Shown: positions 1 to 9,029 of the stretch, in pieces | Layout of the letters: the number at the start of each line of letters is the position of its first letter | How positions within the stretch are numbered: the stretch's first letter is position 1 | Assembly (NCBI GenBank): GCA_945862125.1 | Contig: CAMAYC010000026.1 | Coordinates: 1 to 47,270 of the forward strand | Length of the DNA: 47,270 nucleotides | DNA from: Reyranella massiliensis 521 | GTDB lineage: Bacteria > Pseudomonadota > Alphaproteobacteria > Reyranellales > Reyranellaceae | Direction of reading: 5' to 3' | The notes under the pieces: model-generated | Databases searched by the model: none | Seen by the model: the letters and a program-made list of their open reading frames with translations, nothing else | What the model was told of the DNA's origin: nothing | Position numbers and translations under genes: made by a program

Positions 1-50
1 TCGACGATTGCCCCCGGACCACCGGCGGCTGATGTGGTAATCTTCTTCAC
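1..50 (-). CDS. possible 5' end of a gene cut by the window edge
   Basis: On the minus strand a GTG at 50 is preceded by an excellent ribosome binding site (AAGGAGAG about six bases upstream) and opens a frame that runs off the left edge (VKKITTSAAGGPGAIV). Sixteen residues are too few to name a family. A short perfect hairpin (GAGCCT/AGGCTC, 84-98) lies in its presumed leader. The call rests only on the ribosome binding site and open frame and could be chance. Confidence 0.3.
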   Translation of the reverse strand, partial: MKKITTSAAGGPGAIV

Positions 51-191
51 GGCGTTGCTCTCCTTCGTTGGATTCGACACCCCGAGCCTAACAGGCTCAA
101 GGTGAGCAACGCCTACTTCACAATTTCAACAGAAGCCGGGACATCCCCCTGTCCAACACTTGGGGGGTATCTCGTGATTGGATCCTGCCTC

Positions 192-677
192 CTATCGTTT
201 GCCGGTGTAGGGTCGATTGAAACTTACGGTGAAGTTTGTCTCGTAGGCTTCGACAACCGCATGGACTATGCTTCCGCAGCGGGCAGGTTTGGGGAGCAGG
301 ACTTGTTCCCCAACTTTGAGGGTTAGCAGTGTGTCATTGCTCGCGTGGAGACTGTCCTGATCATCCAGCAATACGCCCTTGGAAGTAATGCTGCTCAGGG
401 CGAGTTCGACCAGGCGCATGCGCCCTAGAGAGTTCGGCGTGCTTTGAGCCTTGTCGAGATCGATTGGCCGAAGGACGCAGTCGCCCCGACTGTTCAGCTG
501 GACACGCTTGAGAGTGAGTGGATTCGTACCGGCGTTAAGCAGGATCAGGCCTGTCCAGAGATCGTTGCCCGGGTCCCACGAAATCTGAACGCGATACTTG
601 TCCTGGCCAAACGCTGGCAAGTATCCTGCAAAGAAGATGGCTGCCATCAGCGCCGCCGTCTTGCGTACCCGCTCCAT
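192..677 (-). CDS. secreted hypothetical protein, 161 aa
   Basis: The start at 677 is chosen because a GGAGG ribosome binding site lies six bases upstream. The frame stays open for 23 more codons upstream, but those read as leader. The product begins with a typical Sec signal peptide: basic MERVRK, a hydrophobic core, then a likely cut after AFGQ near residue 25. The mature part is about 135 residues, looks beta-rich, and has a pair of cysteines (in RGDCV and PARCG) that could form a disulfide. I do not recognise the family. It is probably periplasmic or exported. Its nearest real neighbour is separated by transposase debris, so no operon partner suggests a role. Confidence 0.6.
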   Translation of the reverse strand: MERVRKTAALMAAIFFAGYLPAFGQDKYRVQISWDPGNDLWTGLILLNAGTNPLTLKRVQLNSRGDCVLRPIDLDKAQSTPNSLGRMRLVELALSSITSKGVLLDDQDSLHASNDTLLTLKVGEQVLLPKPARCGSIVHAVVEAYETNFTVSFNRPYTGKR

Positions 678-899
678 CACTCCTCCGGCTTCCCGGTTCC
701 GGAGACCCCGGGCGCAAGTCAGTTTGCTCGATACAGAAAATTCCATAAGGGCACCTCGAATAATAGCGCCGCTGACTGACGTGTGCGAGTCTCGTAGGAA
801 CTATGGTCGAAAGTTGGTGACGGTGTAGATCAAGAAGGCGGCATATCGTGGGGGTAGTTGAAGCCTCCACTTCTCCATCGAAGGAGTGATATGCCCGTG

Positions 900-950
900 A
901 GGTCAAAAAATAGAAACGGCCGAGAAACCAATGAGTTAGGCGGCGTCGGC
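900..950. repeat. 51-bp imperfect direct repeat, copy 1
   Basis: By hand alignment, 41 of 51 bases match the copy at 1111-1161. It begins with AGGTCAAAAAA and ends in GTTAGGCGGC followed by GTCGGC. The first 23 bases also match 6601-6623 at 19 of 23 positions. Copy 1 lies about 120 bp upstream of one transposase remnant and the 6601 copy about 130 bp upstream of another, so this is probably the left end of that insertion sequence. Confidence 0.65.
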
Positions 951-1018
951 TAGCGGTTCGTTCGGTGGCCCGATACAATTTTCCGGCCGGCCCGTGATGC
1001 GGTCGCCGGGGGGCAGTT

Positions 1019-1111
1019 ATGGATTGGGCGCGCATCCTGGCCTACGTGACGGGGACGGTGGACCATGAGTTGCTGGGGCGGAACGAATATCTGGCTGCCG
1101 AGAACCCGTAA
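1019..1111 (+). pseudogene. transposase N-terminal remnant (copy A)
   Basis: An ATG opens 30 codons beginning MDWARILAYVTGTVD and ending in YLAAENP, then a TAA at 1109-1111. The same peptide recurs at 6729 with 25 of 30 residues and about 80 of 90 bases identical. I recognise it as the start of a common proteobacterial integrase-core transposase (IS3/IS481-like), whose family is normally hundreds of residues long. Everything after the first 30 codons is lost and a second copy of the 51-bp repeat follows directly. It cannot encode a working transposase. Confidence 0.7.
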
Positions 1112-1161
1112 GGTAAAAAAACAGAAACGACTGACAGATCATTCAGTTAGGCGGCTTCGGC
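1111..1161. repeat. 51-bp imperfect direct repeat, copy 2
   Basis: This is the partner of 900-950 (41 of 51 bases identical). It begins at the stop codon of transposase remnant A and runs into the 3' end of the minus-strand acyltransferase gene, covering its stop codon (TGA at 1143-1145) and last codons. The C-terminal tail of that protein (PKPPN) is therefore written by repeat sequence. Confidence 0.65.
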
Positions 1162-2312
1162 CACCCTCCTACCAGCGTCTTCATGTACTCGTTCGTTCGA
1201 ATGAGTTTCCGCGACAGGCCCCTCGAGAGATTATAGAGCAAGCGAGAGCAGACCTCCGGCTCCACCTTCATGAGCCGCTCCAGGTTCTGTCGCGAAACGA
1301 TCGCGAGCTGTGTATCGGCTGTGGCGACGCAGTCGGCTGTTCTCGCGGTACGCGACAGCATGGCGATTTCTCCGAACACCTGGCCCGGCCCCATCTGGAT
1401 TGTTGGGAGCGTGGCATTCCGGAAAGAGACCTCAATGCCACCCTCGACGACAACGAACATCTCGTCGGTGGCATTGCCCGTCTGGATGACTGCGTCTCCC
1501 TTAGCGAACTTCAACAGCTTTCCCGAGCCGATGACCTTGCGTACGTCGTCCTGCGTCATGGCGTGGAAGATCCCGACATCCTGCAGCGCGGGCTCGCTTC
1601 CTCCTCCAGCAAGCGGCGAGATCTTCTCCAGGACCCGGTCGTCATAGCTGGTGACGAAGGTTCCGAGAAGGGATCCGTACTCTTCGTGGAACCAGCGGAC
1701 CGAGGGATGCTCGTTCTCCTGCAGATTCCGCTTGGCTATCTGCTTGTGTAGGGGAGACCGGCTCTTCTTCAGGTGCTCCCAGTCGTGCGTGACGAGGACA
1801 ATCGGCGTCACCAATCCGACGCTGTCGCTGATCGACCGCGAGTATGCCTGGAACCCAAGCTGGGAATAGAAGCCCAAAAGGTAGGGGGCACACATCGAGA
1901 AAAGGAATTGGATTCCATCGTCGAGGAAATCGCTGAACATCTTCGCCGTGATCAGATGCGCGGCGAGCGACCCGCGGTGATCCGGTGCGATCGCGAACTT
2001 GGTCGATACGGCCAGCGAGCCGGAATGGGCTCTGGTGAACTTTTCGAGGTTGAGGAGCTCTACGAGGAATGGGGGCAGCGATGTCGCGAAGTCGAGATCG
2101 CGATCGTAGATCGCGCGCGCGGTCGCGATCGCCTCGCCATCCTTGATGGCGACGTAAATCCGGGCGTGCTTGTCGAGCTCATCGATGTACGTGCCATCGG
2201 CAGCATTGATGTCGGGGTCCTGGAAGTTCAACTCCGACCCGAAAACCTTGTACCTCAGACGAAACGCCTGTTGCGCGGCTTCCGCGGAAGCATCGCAGCA
2301 AATGATCTTCAT
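1143..2312 (-). CDS. acyltransferase (GNAT/FeeM-like) fused to a cyclic-nucleotide-binding domain, 389 aa
   Basis: Residues 1 to about 190 look like the LuxI/FeeM branch of the GNAT fold. There is an early RLRYKVF, then ELDKHARIYVAIKDGE, and a late GFYSQLGF helix typical of acyltransferases. Residues about 255-375 form a cyclic-nucleotide-binding domain. Its phosphate-binding cassette is intact: FGEIAML at 313, with the cassette arginine in the following TARTAD. By analogy it would transfer an acyl group to an amine and respond to cAMP or cGMP; substrate and ligand are inferred. Mycobacterial Pat fuses the same two folds in the opposite order. The start at 2312 (MKIICC) is preferred over an upstream ATG at 2426 that would overlap the divergent promoter. 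The gene is transcribed away from the CAT-family gene, and its 3' end lies in a repeat. Confidence 0.75.
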   Translation of the reverse strand: MKIICCDASAEAAQQAFRLRYKVFGSELNFQDPDINAADGTYIDELDKHARIYVAIKDGEAIATARAIYDRDLDFATSLPPFLVELLNLEKFTRAHSGSLAVSTKFAIAPDHRGSLAAHLITAKMFSDFLDDGIQFLFSMCAPYLLGFYSQLGFQAYSRSISDSVGLVTPIVLVTHDWEHLKKSRSPLHKQIAKRNLQENEHPSVRWFHEEYGSLLGTFVTSYDDRVLEKISPLAGGGSEPALQDVGIFHAMTQDDVRKVIGSGKLLKFAKGDAVIQTGNATDEMFVVVEGGIEVSFRNATLPTIQMGPGQVFGEIAMLSRTARTADCVATADTQLAIVSRQNLERLMKVEPEVCSRLLYNLSRGLSRKLIRTNEYMKTLVGGWPKPPN

Positions 2313-2369
2313 GGCGGGCTCTCGTACCTCGGGTGTTGTGCACGAACAGAGCACAGCGCACCGTGCTTC

Positions 2370-2397
2370 TTGACACACTAGCACATCGTCATACCAT
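2370..2397 (+). promoter_or_regulatory. sigma70-type promoter for the CAT-family gene
   Basis: A consensus -35 box TTGACA (2370-2375) is followed after 16 bases by TACCAT (2392-2397). This sits about 90 bases before the ATG at 2486, in the 173-bp gap between two divergent genes. A short inverted repeat just upstream (AGCAC, 8 bases, GTGCT, about 2350-2367) could be an operator. The -35 is perfect and the -10 matches four of six positions. Confidence 0.45.
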
Positions 2398-2485
2398 AAA
2401 CTCAGATGCCTCGGTGAATCAGCCAAGATGGATCAATATCCCGAGGTTTAAGTCAAAATGGATGCAACGGCGCCTGGGAGAAGAC

Positions 2486-3166
2486 ATGACAGCGTTTGAG
2501 TGGCCCGTGGCCGCGCCGATCGACCTTTCGACCTATCCACGCCGCGACCTTTACGAACACTTCCTTACCTTTGAGATTCCCGTGACAACGCGGACGGTGC
2601 AGCTCGACATCACCCAGCTGCAATCCTACGCGAAGGGGCATGGATACCGATTCTCTCTGACGATTGGTATGATCATCACGCGCGCCGTGAACCACGTGCC
2701 GGAACTGCGCCATCGCATCCAAGATGGCGTGCTGGTCGAATTTAAGAAGATCATCCCGTCCTTCACCATCCTCTCCGAGGACAAGTTGCTTTATTTCTCG
2801 AAGGGTGTTTTCACGGACAACTTCGTGGAGGACTACGCCGCCAATCTCGAAATCCTGGAGCGGGCCGCAAAGGGGCTCGAACAGAATGTCGGTTCGGGCA
2901 ACCAGGGTCAGATCTTCATCACCAACAATCCTTGGAACAGCTTTACCTCGTTGCAGTTCCCCTACACCAGCAAGTTCGCCTCGGTTCCCGTTTTCGGGAT
3001 TGGTAAGATGTACAAGGATGGCGCGTCCACCAAGGCCGCGCTGGCGCTCCAGAACCACCATGGCCTGACCGATGGCTACCACATCGGGCATTTCCTGCAT
3101 CACCTCGAGCGTCACCTGAAGGACCCGAGCCTGCTGGAGCGGCCCTTCGCCTCGACCTTTGCGTGA
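2486..3166 (+). CDS. chloramphenicol acetyltransferase-family acyltransferase, 226 aa
   Basis: The C-terminal part carries the family signature as QNHHGLTDGYH, with the second histidine (residue 192) in the catalytic position. The length fits this family of trimeric acyl-CoA transferases. The start at 2486 is chosen for its GGGAG ribosome binding site and a length matching relatives; the frame stays open upstream to 2333. It would acetylate or acylate a hydroxyl on a small molecule. The match does not show chloramphenicol resistance, because many members act on other substrates. A MATE exporter follows 63 bases later on the same strand, and an acyltransferase-CNB gene is divergent. A biosynthetic or self-protection role is therefore plausible. 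Confidence 0.85.
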   Translation: MTAFEWPVAAPIDLSTYPRRDLYEHFLTFEIPVTTRTVQLDITQLQSYAKGHGYRFSLTIGMIITRAVNHVPELRHRIQDGVLVEFKKIIPSFTILSEDKLLYFSKGVFTDNFVEDYAANLEILERAAKGLEQNVGSGNQGQIFITNNPWNSFTSLQFPYTSKFASVPVFGIGKMYKDGASTKAALALQNHHGLTDGYHIGHFLHHLERHLKDPSLLERPFASTFA

Positions 3167-3229
3167 GCGCGACATCATCCCGCCGCGTCGGGACTCGGGG
3201 CAGGCCGTATTGCCGGGACTGTTGCTGAC

Positions 3230-4585
3230 ATGAATGCCGAGGCCTCAACCACGGAGAAGGCGCCGTTCGTGTCCGGCTCGCTAGCGCGCCACGTCCTGGT
3301 CATGGCGTCGACCGGCGCGGTCGGCATGACGGCGGTCTTCCTCGTGGACCTTACCGACTTATTCTTCCTGTCGTTGCTGAAGAACACGGCCGTCACTGCG
3401 GCGATCGGCTACGCCGGGACGCTTGTCTTGCTCAATATCGGGGTCGCCATCGGCAGCAGCATCGCGGCCGCGGTGCTGGTGGCCAGGAACGTCGGGGCGG
3501 GAGACCTCGATCGCGCTCGGAAACTCGCAAGCTGTTCGTTGGCGTTCGGTCTCGGGCTCGCCGCCATGCTCACCGTCGTGATTGTATTAGGGGCCGATGC
3601 GTTCCTGTCCCTGCTCGGGGCCCAAGGCGAGGCAAAGAGGCTGGCGCTCGTCTTCCTCTGGACCCTGTCGCCCGGCTACGTGCTCGCGGCCGGGGAGCTC
3701 TGCTGCGCGGGAATCCTTAGGGGGCTCGGCGACGCCAGGCGCGCGATGTCGCTCACGCTTGTGGCCGCTGTAGTGACACTCTGCCTGGACCCGCTGCTCA
3801 TCCTGGTCCTGGGAATGGGTATCCAGGGTGCTGCGATCGCGACTACGCTAGGCTTCCTCGCCTCGTCTTCGCTCGGCTTCCGATACCTGGTGAAGGCTCA
3901 TCGCTGTCTGGTCCCGGTGGGCACGGCTGACCTGCGAGAGAGCTTCCGGCCATTCTGGGCAATCGCCTACCCGGCGATCCTCAGCCAGCTCACGATGCCT
4001 TTCGCGAATTCGTACCTGATGTACCTCATGGCGGGCTTCGGCAACGAGGCGGTCGCGGGGTTCGCGATCGTCTGCCGCCTGATCCCAGTGGCCTATGCCA
4101 TCATCTTCGCGCTCCAGGGTGCGGTGGGCCCGATCATCGGCCAGAACGCCGGCGCGCGAGAGCACAGTCGGATCCGGAAAACGCTCGACATCAGCCTCGT
4201 TCTGTCGAGCTTCTACGCACTCTGCGTGTCGTCCGTCCTCTTCCTGTTCAGTGCCGAGATCGCAACCCTCTTCAACGCGGTGGGAAGGACCGGCGAGATC
4301 GTCGTCTTCTTCTGCAATTTCATCGCCATCAGCTGGGCTTTCGTCGGGGCCCAGTTTCTCGCGAATGCAGCGTTCAACAACCTGGGACATCCCAGGCTGT
4401 CCCTGGCTTTCAGCTGGGGGCGGGCATCGCTCGGAACCATCCCCTTCGCCTTCGTCGGCGCGAGGATCGGCGGAGCGGAGGGGCTCCTCGCCGGCAATGC
4501 CGCCGGGGCCATCCTGTTTGGCATCGCCGCGCTCGTCACGGCCTATGTCATCGTCGGCAGGAGCGCCTCAACCAAGGGCCCGTAA
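3230..4585 (+). CDS. MATE-family multidrug/metabolite exporter, 451 aa
   Basis: A polytopic membrane protein of about 12 helices in two similar halves, with the length and layout of MATE antiporters (NorM/DinF type). Visible family features include GSSIAAAVLVARNVGAGD in the first half, GILRGLGDARRAM in the loop, and QGAVGPIIGQNAGA in the second half. It would export an organic, often cationic, molecule in exchange for sodium ions or protons across the inner membrane. The gene follows the CAT-family gene by 63 bases and is probably cotranscribed. It converges on the P450 gene with a 15-base gap. The ribosome binding site is weak, which suggests coupling to upstream translation. In this context it likely exports or detoxifies the product of the neighbouring enzymes. 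Confidence 0.9.
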   Translation: MNAEASTTEKAPFVSGSLARHVLVMASTGAVGMTAVFLVDLTDLFFLSLLKNTAVTAAIGYAGTLVLLNIGVAIGSSIAAAVLVARNVGAGDLDRARKLASCSLAFGLGLAAMLTVVIVLGADAFLSLLGAQGEAKRLALVFLWTLSPGYVLAAGELCCAGILRGLGDARRAMSLTLVAAVVTLCLDPLLILVLGMGIQGAAIATTLGFLASSSLGFRYLVKAHRCLVPVGTADLRESFRPFWAIAYPAILSQLTMPFANSYLMYLMAGFGNEAVAGFAIVCRLIPVAYAIIFALQGAVGPIIGQNAGAREHSRIRKTLDISLVLSSFYALCVSSVLFLFSAEIATLFNAVGRTGEIVVFFCNFIAISWAFVGAQFLANAAFNNLGHPRLSLAFSWGRASLGTIPFAFVGARIGGAEGLLAGNAAGAILFGIAALVTAYVIVGRSASTKGP

Positions 4586-4600
4586 ACGGCGGTCCCGCGT

Positions 4601-5815
4601 TCAGCGGCGGATCTCCACGGGCAGGCGATCGAAGCCACGGATGAAGTTTGAGTACTGCCGCTCGGGCGTGCCCGCGACGTCGATCACGAGCTTCTGTGCG
4701 AGAATCTCTTCCCACAGGATCCGAAGCTGGAGCGTTGCAAGCCGGTCCCCAACGCACCGGTGAATGCCGGCACCGAAGGAAAGGTGCTTGTGCGGCTTCG
4801 GCCGGCCGACGATGAAGCGGTCCGGGTCGGCGATGACGGTTTCGTCCCGGTTGGCCGACACATACCAGAGGACGACGCGGTCGTTCCCCCTTATCTTCTG
4901 CCCCCGGAACTCGACGTCGCGGGTCGCCGTCCGGCACATGTGTATGATCGGTGTCTGGTAGCGAATGATCTCGCCGACGAGGCTAGGGATCAGGGACGTC
5001 TGCGCGGCGACCTTTTTGTGCTGGTCGGGGTTGTCCGAGAGTGCCAGGACACCCCCGGACATCGAGTTGCGCGTCGTGTCGTAACCGCCCACGAGGAGGA
5101 GAACCAGGTTTCCGATGTACTGGTTTTCCGACATACCCTGCATCGCCGGGTTGTGGGCCATCATCGAGATGAGATCGGGCTTGGGTTCCTGCGAGGCCCG
5201 TTCGCGCCAAAGCTCGGAGAAGGCGCCGGCCATTTCGTGCAGGACCTTCTCGCGCGCCGCGTCGGACGTCACGGGCGCGTTCGGCGCGGAGTAGTCGCAC
5301 ACCAGCGCATCAGACCAGAACGCCAGGGTACGGCGCTCGGCCAGCGGAAAGTCGAACAGCGTTGCAAGCATCGTGACAGTGAGCTCGGCGGAAACCCGGT
5401 CGACCCAGTCGAAGGTCTCGCCGCGCGGGAGCTCGGACAGGACCTGCCGCGTCCTCTCCCGGATGGCGATCTCGTAGCTCGCCAGGTTGGTCGGGGCCGC
5501 GACCGGCGCGATGGTGCGGCGCTCGATCGTATGCCTCGGCGGATCTCTGGAAATGAAGCTGTCGCGCAACCGGTTGTCGATTCGGATACCGCCCCGGGAC
5601 GAGTCGGAGGAAAAGACCAAGTGATCCAGTTCAACTTCCTGCACGTCCTCGAAACGCGTGATGGACCAGTAGGGCCCGTAAGGGCTGGCGTGGCAGTAAT
5701 TCACGGGCCGCTCGCGGCGAAGCAGCCTGAAACGCGGCCCCCAAATATCTTGCTCGAAGAGGAGGGGATCGCTGACGTCGAGGTCTGCGTCCGGGGTAAG
5801 GCTTTCGACGTTCAT
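4601..5815 (-). CDS. cytochrome P450 monooxygenase, 404 aa
   Basis: All P450 landmarks are present. The oxygen-binding I-helix reads GGYDTTRN, the K-helix ExxR reads EIIRY, and the haem loop reads FGAGIHRCVG with the ligand cysteine near residue 354. It is a soluble class I bacterial P450 with no membrane anchor, so it needs an external ferredoxin and reductase; none is encoded nearby. The start at 5815 (MNVESL) has AGGA four bases upstream, while the longer open frame begins with non-conserved basic residues. It would hydroxylate a hydrophobic substrate, probably the product of the adjacent acyltransferases (inferred). It is transcribed towards the MATE gene from the mobile-element side of the island. 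Confidence 0.9.
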   Translation of the reverse strand: MNVESLTPDADLDVSDPLLFEQDIWGPRFRLLRRERPVNYCHASPYGPYWSITRFEDVQEVELDHLVFSSDSSRGGIRIDNRLRDSFISRDPPRHTIERRTIAPVAAPTNLASYEIAIRERTRQVLSELPRGETFDWVDRVSAELTVTMLATLFDFPLAERRTLAFWSDALVCDYSAPNAPVTSDAAREKVLHEMAGAFSELWRERASQEPKPDLISMMAHNPAMQGMSENQYIGNLVLLLVGGYDTTRNSMSGGVLALSDNPDQHKKVAAQTSLIPSLVGEIIRYQTPIIHMCRTATRDVEFRGQKIRGNDRVVLWYVSANRDETVIADPDRFIVGRPKPHKHLSFGAGIHRCVGDRLATLQLRILWEEILAQKLVIDVAGTPERQYSNFIRGFDRLPVEIRR

Positions 5816-6420
<605 letters not shown>

Positions 6421-6463
6421 CCAGGACGGCGACGGCGATGCAGGTTCAGTCACCGCAAAAAGT

Positions 6464-6580
6464 TCAGGCCGCGCGGCGCTCGAAGAGATGGCGCCGACCA
6501 GGGCGTTGCCGGCGCAGGACGGTCACCTGATGTCGCAAGGCGACGAACTCGAGTTCCAGCGCGCGCGGCTGCGGACCCGG
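6464..6580 (-). pseudogene. integrase-core transposase fragment, minus strand
   Basis: Read on the minus strand, this segment encodes ALELEFVALRHQVTVLRRQ followed by RPGRRHLFERRAA and a TGA at 6464-6466. The ALELE-ALRHQ-VLRRQ pattern is the well-known N-terminal region of a family of integrase-core transposases. Only about 33 codons are left. It belongs to a different transposase family from the istA remnant on its left and the MDWAR remnant on its right, and it points the other way. Confidence 0.6.
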
Positions 6581-6600
6581 AACGAGAGCAGATGGGCGTT

Positions 6601-6624
6601 AGGTCAAAAAACTCGAACGGCCGG
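6601..6624. repeat. third copy of the AGGTCAAAAAA box
   Basis: Starting at 6601 the bases AGGTCAAAAAA, then a variable tetranucleotide, then AACGGCCG repeat the beginning of the 51-bp repeat at 900. It lies 128 bases before transposase remnant B, as copy 1 lies 119 bases before remnant A. This supports it as the terminal region of that insertion sequence. Confidence 0.5.
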
Positions 6625-6728
6625 AAGCCCAACGCCCAAGCGTGGTTAGCATAGCAGTGCCGGAGGTGTTCCCTTAAAAGTGTCCGAACGGCCGACACGC
6701 GTCGTAGAGGGTCGGGGCAGGGGGGGGT

Positions 6729-6881
6729 ATGGATTGGGCACGCATCCTGGCCTACGTGACGGGGACGGTGGACCAGGATCCGCTGGCTCGGAACGAATAT
6801 CTGGCGGCCGAGAACCGCATTATGAAGGCCCAGCTGAACGGTCGGATGAAGCTGTCGGACGCCGAGCGAGGCGCGCTGGGC
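6729..6881 (+). pseudogene. transposase N-terminal remnant (copy B)
   Basis: Fifty-one codons match the family: MDWARILAYVTGTVD, then ARNEYLAAENRIMKAQL and KLSDAERGALG. The reading frame stays open to 7115, but after residue 51 the sequence no longer resembles the transposase. It has therefore been truncated and joined to unrelated DNA. It is the same element, in the same orientation, as copy A at 1019, but with 21 more codons kept. The two remnants bracket the acyltransferase/CAT/MATE/P450 genes. Confidence 0.7.
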
Positions 6882-7089
6882 TCGCAGCCTCCCGCAGCGC
6901 CCCGCACCGCTAAGCGGAGAGAGTTTGCTGGCAGGTCCTTTCCCTCCGCCATTTCCATGTTGGTCATAGTGCGCCGGCAGGTCGTCCTGCCCTCGACGAC
7001 AGCTATTCCCCGCTTCTGCCTTGTGGGAACATCACTGTCGAAGCTTCTGCGAGCTGCCCATGGCGGTCGGTCATCGAGGCGAAGAATTG

Positions 7090-7472
7090 ATGAAGAGCGC
7101 CTCCTACAACTATGAAGAAGAGATCCCCGCAGGCTCTTACGACGATATCTATCGTCGGAGGGGCGGCGTCCGCTATTGCTGGCACGACCTGAAATTTCGG
7201 TCGGTCGCAGCCGGTCTGCCCCGGTCCGGGAAGCATCTCGATATCGGATGCGGGCCGGGCACCTTCATTGGAAACTACCTCGACAACATTGAGGCCCTCG
7301 GCATCGACCTGAGTGCGTCGCAGATTGAATATGCCAATCGGCACTACTCGACCGGTGCCCATACCGCAGGCTGCTCGCGGCGTGGCAAGAGTCGGTGCGG
7401 CCGCCAGACAAGGTCGTGACGGAGCCGATCCAGGGTAAGCGTCTTTACGGAATATTGTCGTGCAAGACCTAG
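7090..7472 (+). pseudogene. broken class I SAM-dependent methyltransferase
   Basis: An ATG at 7090 opens a frame that looks like the front half of a class I methyltransferase. SAM-binding motif I appears as LDIGCGPGTF at residues 50-59 and an acidic motif II as ALGIDLS near 70. The match stops after IEYANRHYSTG, about residue 89, and the frame ends at 7419 with arginine-rich sequence. In another frame (about 7366-7472) a tail reads RRLLAAWQESVRPPDK, then ends ILSCKT and TAG. That tail may be the old C-terminus, which would mean an internal deletion plus a frameshift. Relatives are usually well over 200 residues, so this is not expected to be active. It sits at the right edge of the mobile-element debris. 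Confidence 0.55.
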
Positions 7473-7515
7473 GCCTGCCGCTAGGATCGTCGTCCCCAAA
7501 CGAAGATCTGAGCCC

Positions 7516-9018
7516 ATGCCCGATACAGCGACCCTTTCTGCAACCGCCGGCCTGACCGCCGAGCATTTCGACGTCCTGATCGTAGGCGCCGGCATCTCCG
7601 GCGTTGGCGGCGCCTATCACCTCACCAAGCAGCTTCCTGGCACGAGCTTCGTCGTCCTCGAGTCGCAGGAGAGCTTCGGCGGCACCTGGCTCACCCATCG
7701 CTATCCCGGTATCCGCTCCGACAGTGACCTCTATACCTTCGGCTATCGTTTCAAGCCTTGGACCAGCGCGCCGATCGCGACCGCCGCGGAGATCCTGGCC
7801 TACATGGGCGAGGTCATCGAGGAGAACGACCTCGGCCGGCATATCCGATACGGCCACAGGATTTCCTCGGCGCGCTGGTCGAGCGCGGAGAATCGCTGGA
7901 CGATCGAGGCCACGCGCGCCGACACCGGCCAAGACGTTCGGTTCACGGCGAACTTCCTCTGGATGTGCCAGGGTTACTACCGGCACTCCGAGGGCTACAC
8001 ACCCGAATGGGCGGGCATGGAAAGCTTCAAGGGCCGGATCGTCCATCCGCAGACCTGGCCGGAGGATCTCGAGTACGCGGGCAAGAAGGTCGTCGTTATC
8101 GGCTCCGGCGCGACCGCGGCAACGCTCGTGCCCGCGATCGCGGACAAGTGCGGCCATGTCACCCTGCTACAGCGCTCGCCGACATTTTTCAGGGCTGCCC
8201 GCAACGCCGACGATCTCGCCGATACGCTGCGCCGGTTGCAGATCGACGAAAACTGGATCCACGAGATCGTGCGCCGCAAGATCCTGCACGATCAGTCGGT
8301 GTTCACGCGCCGGGCGTTCGAGGAGCCCGAGGTCGTGGCGAAGGAGCTGCTGGGCGGCGTGCGCGCCCACCTCGGTCCGGACTACGACATGGACACGCAT
8401 TTCACGCCGACCTATCGGCCGTGGCGGCAGCGTATCGCCTTCGTTCCTGACGGCGACCTGTTCAAAGGTATCCGTGCCGGTCACGCCTCGGTCGTCACCG
8501 ACGAAATCGAGCGCTTCACCGAGACCGGAATCCATCTGAAGTCGGGCAAAGACCTTGAGGCGGATATCATCGTCACTGCCACGGGCTTCAATCTGAACGT
8601 GCTGGGCGACATCGAGTTCGCGATCGATGGCAAGCCGCTGGACTTTGCCGACACGGTCACCTACCGCGGCATGATGTTCACGGGCGTGCCCAACATGGTG
8701 TGGGTGTTCGGCTACTTCCGGGCCAGTTGGACGCTCCGCGCCGACCTGGTTGCCGACTTCGTGTGCCGACTGCTGACGCACATGAAGGAGAGGCAAGCGA
8801 AGAAGGTCGCGGTGGCACTCCGTCCCGAAGACAAGGACATGCCCCTGTTGCCGTGGATCGACCCGGACAACTTCAATCCGGGCTATCTCATGCGCGGCAT
8901 GCACCTGCTGCCCAAGCGCGGCGACAAGCCCGAGTGGCAGCACACCCAGGATTACTGGACCGAGAAAGACGTGTGGCCGGCGATCGATCTCGACGACCGC
9001 ACCTTCGTCTACGGCTGA
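7516..9018 (+). CDS. FAD-dependent Baeyer-Villiger-type monooxygenase, 500 aa
   Basis: Two dinucleotide-binding motifs are visible: GAGISG at 24-29 for FAD and GSGATA at 196-201 for NADPH. Between them lies the Baeyer-Villiger fingerprint FxGxxxHxxxWP as [12 protein letters not shown] (171-182). The overall look is that of the EtaA/EthA branch. It would use NADPH and oxygen to insert oxygen into a ketone or to oxidise a sulfur or nitrogen atom. The true substrate is unknown. The aldo/keto reductase starts 12 bases after its stop, so the pair is probably cotranscribed. The gene begins just after the island debris and looks intact. Confidence 0.9.
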   Translation: MPDTATLSATAGLTAEHFDVLIVGAGISGVGGAYHLTKQLPGTSFVVLESQESFGGTWLTHRYPGIRSDSDLYTFGYRFKPWTSAPIATAAEILAYMGEVIEENDLGRHIRYGHRISSARWSSAENRWTIEATRADTGQDVRFTANFLWMCQGYYRHSEGYTPEWAGMESFKGRIVHPQTWPEDLEYAGKKVVVIGSGATAATLVPAIADKCGHVTLLQRSPTFFRAARNADDLADTLRRLQIDENWIHEIVRRKILHDQSVFTRRAFEEPEVVAKELLGGVRAHLGPDYDMDTHFTPTYRPWRQRIAFVPDGDLFKGIRAGHASVVTDEIERFTETGIHLKSGKDLEADIIVTATGFNLNVLGDIEFAIDGKPLDFADTVTYRGMMFTGVPNMVWVFGYFRASWTLRADLVADFVCRLLTHMKERQAKKVAVALRPEDKDMPLLPWIDPDNFNPGYLMRGMHLLPKRGDKPEWQHTQDYWTEKDVWPAIDLDDRTFVYG

Positions 9019-9029
9019 GGGAGGGGATC

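Larger units (their letters stand above)
678..1142. other. intergenic stretch with mobile-element debris
   Basis: These 465 bases hold no intact gene that I can support. They contain a 51-bp direct repeat pair (900-950 and 1111-1161) and, between the copies, a 30-codon transposase N-terminal remnant (1019-1111). A good ribosome binding site (AAGGAG, 881-886) precedes an ATG at 891, but that frame is only 20 codons long and runs through the repeat. I regard it as non-coding or a leader peptide at most. Confidence 0.5.

Noticed and set aside
102..326. 74-codon plus-strand frame at the left end
   Set aside because: Mostly overlaps the secreted-protein gene on the other strand; no ribosome binding site and no recognisable features.
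535..1035. 166-codon minus-strand frame across the repeat and transposase remnant
   Set aside because: Runs antisense through copy A of the transposase and in a different frame from the secreted-protein gene; composition is shadow-like.
7434..7450. GTAAGCG sequence resembling the terminus of IS66-family elements
   Set aside because: Seven bases are too few, no matching opposite end or target duplication is seen, and the same bases can be read as the tail of the broken methyltransferase.
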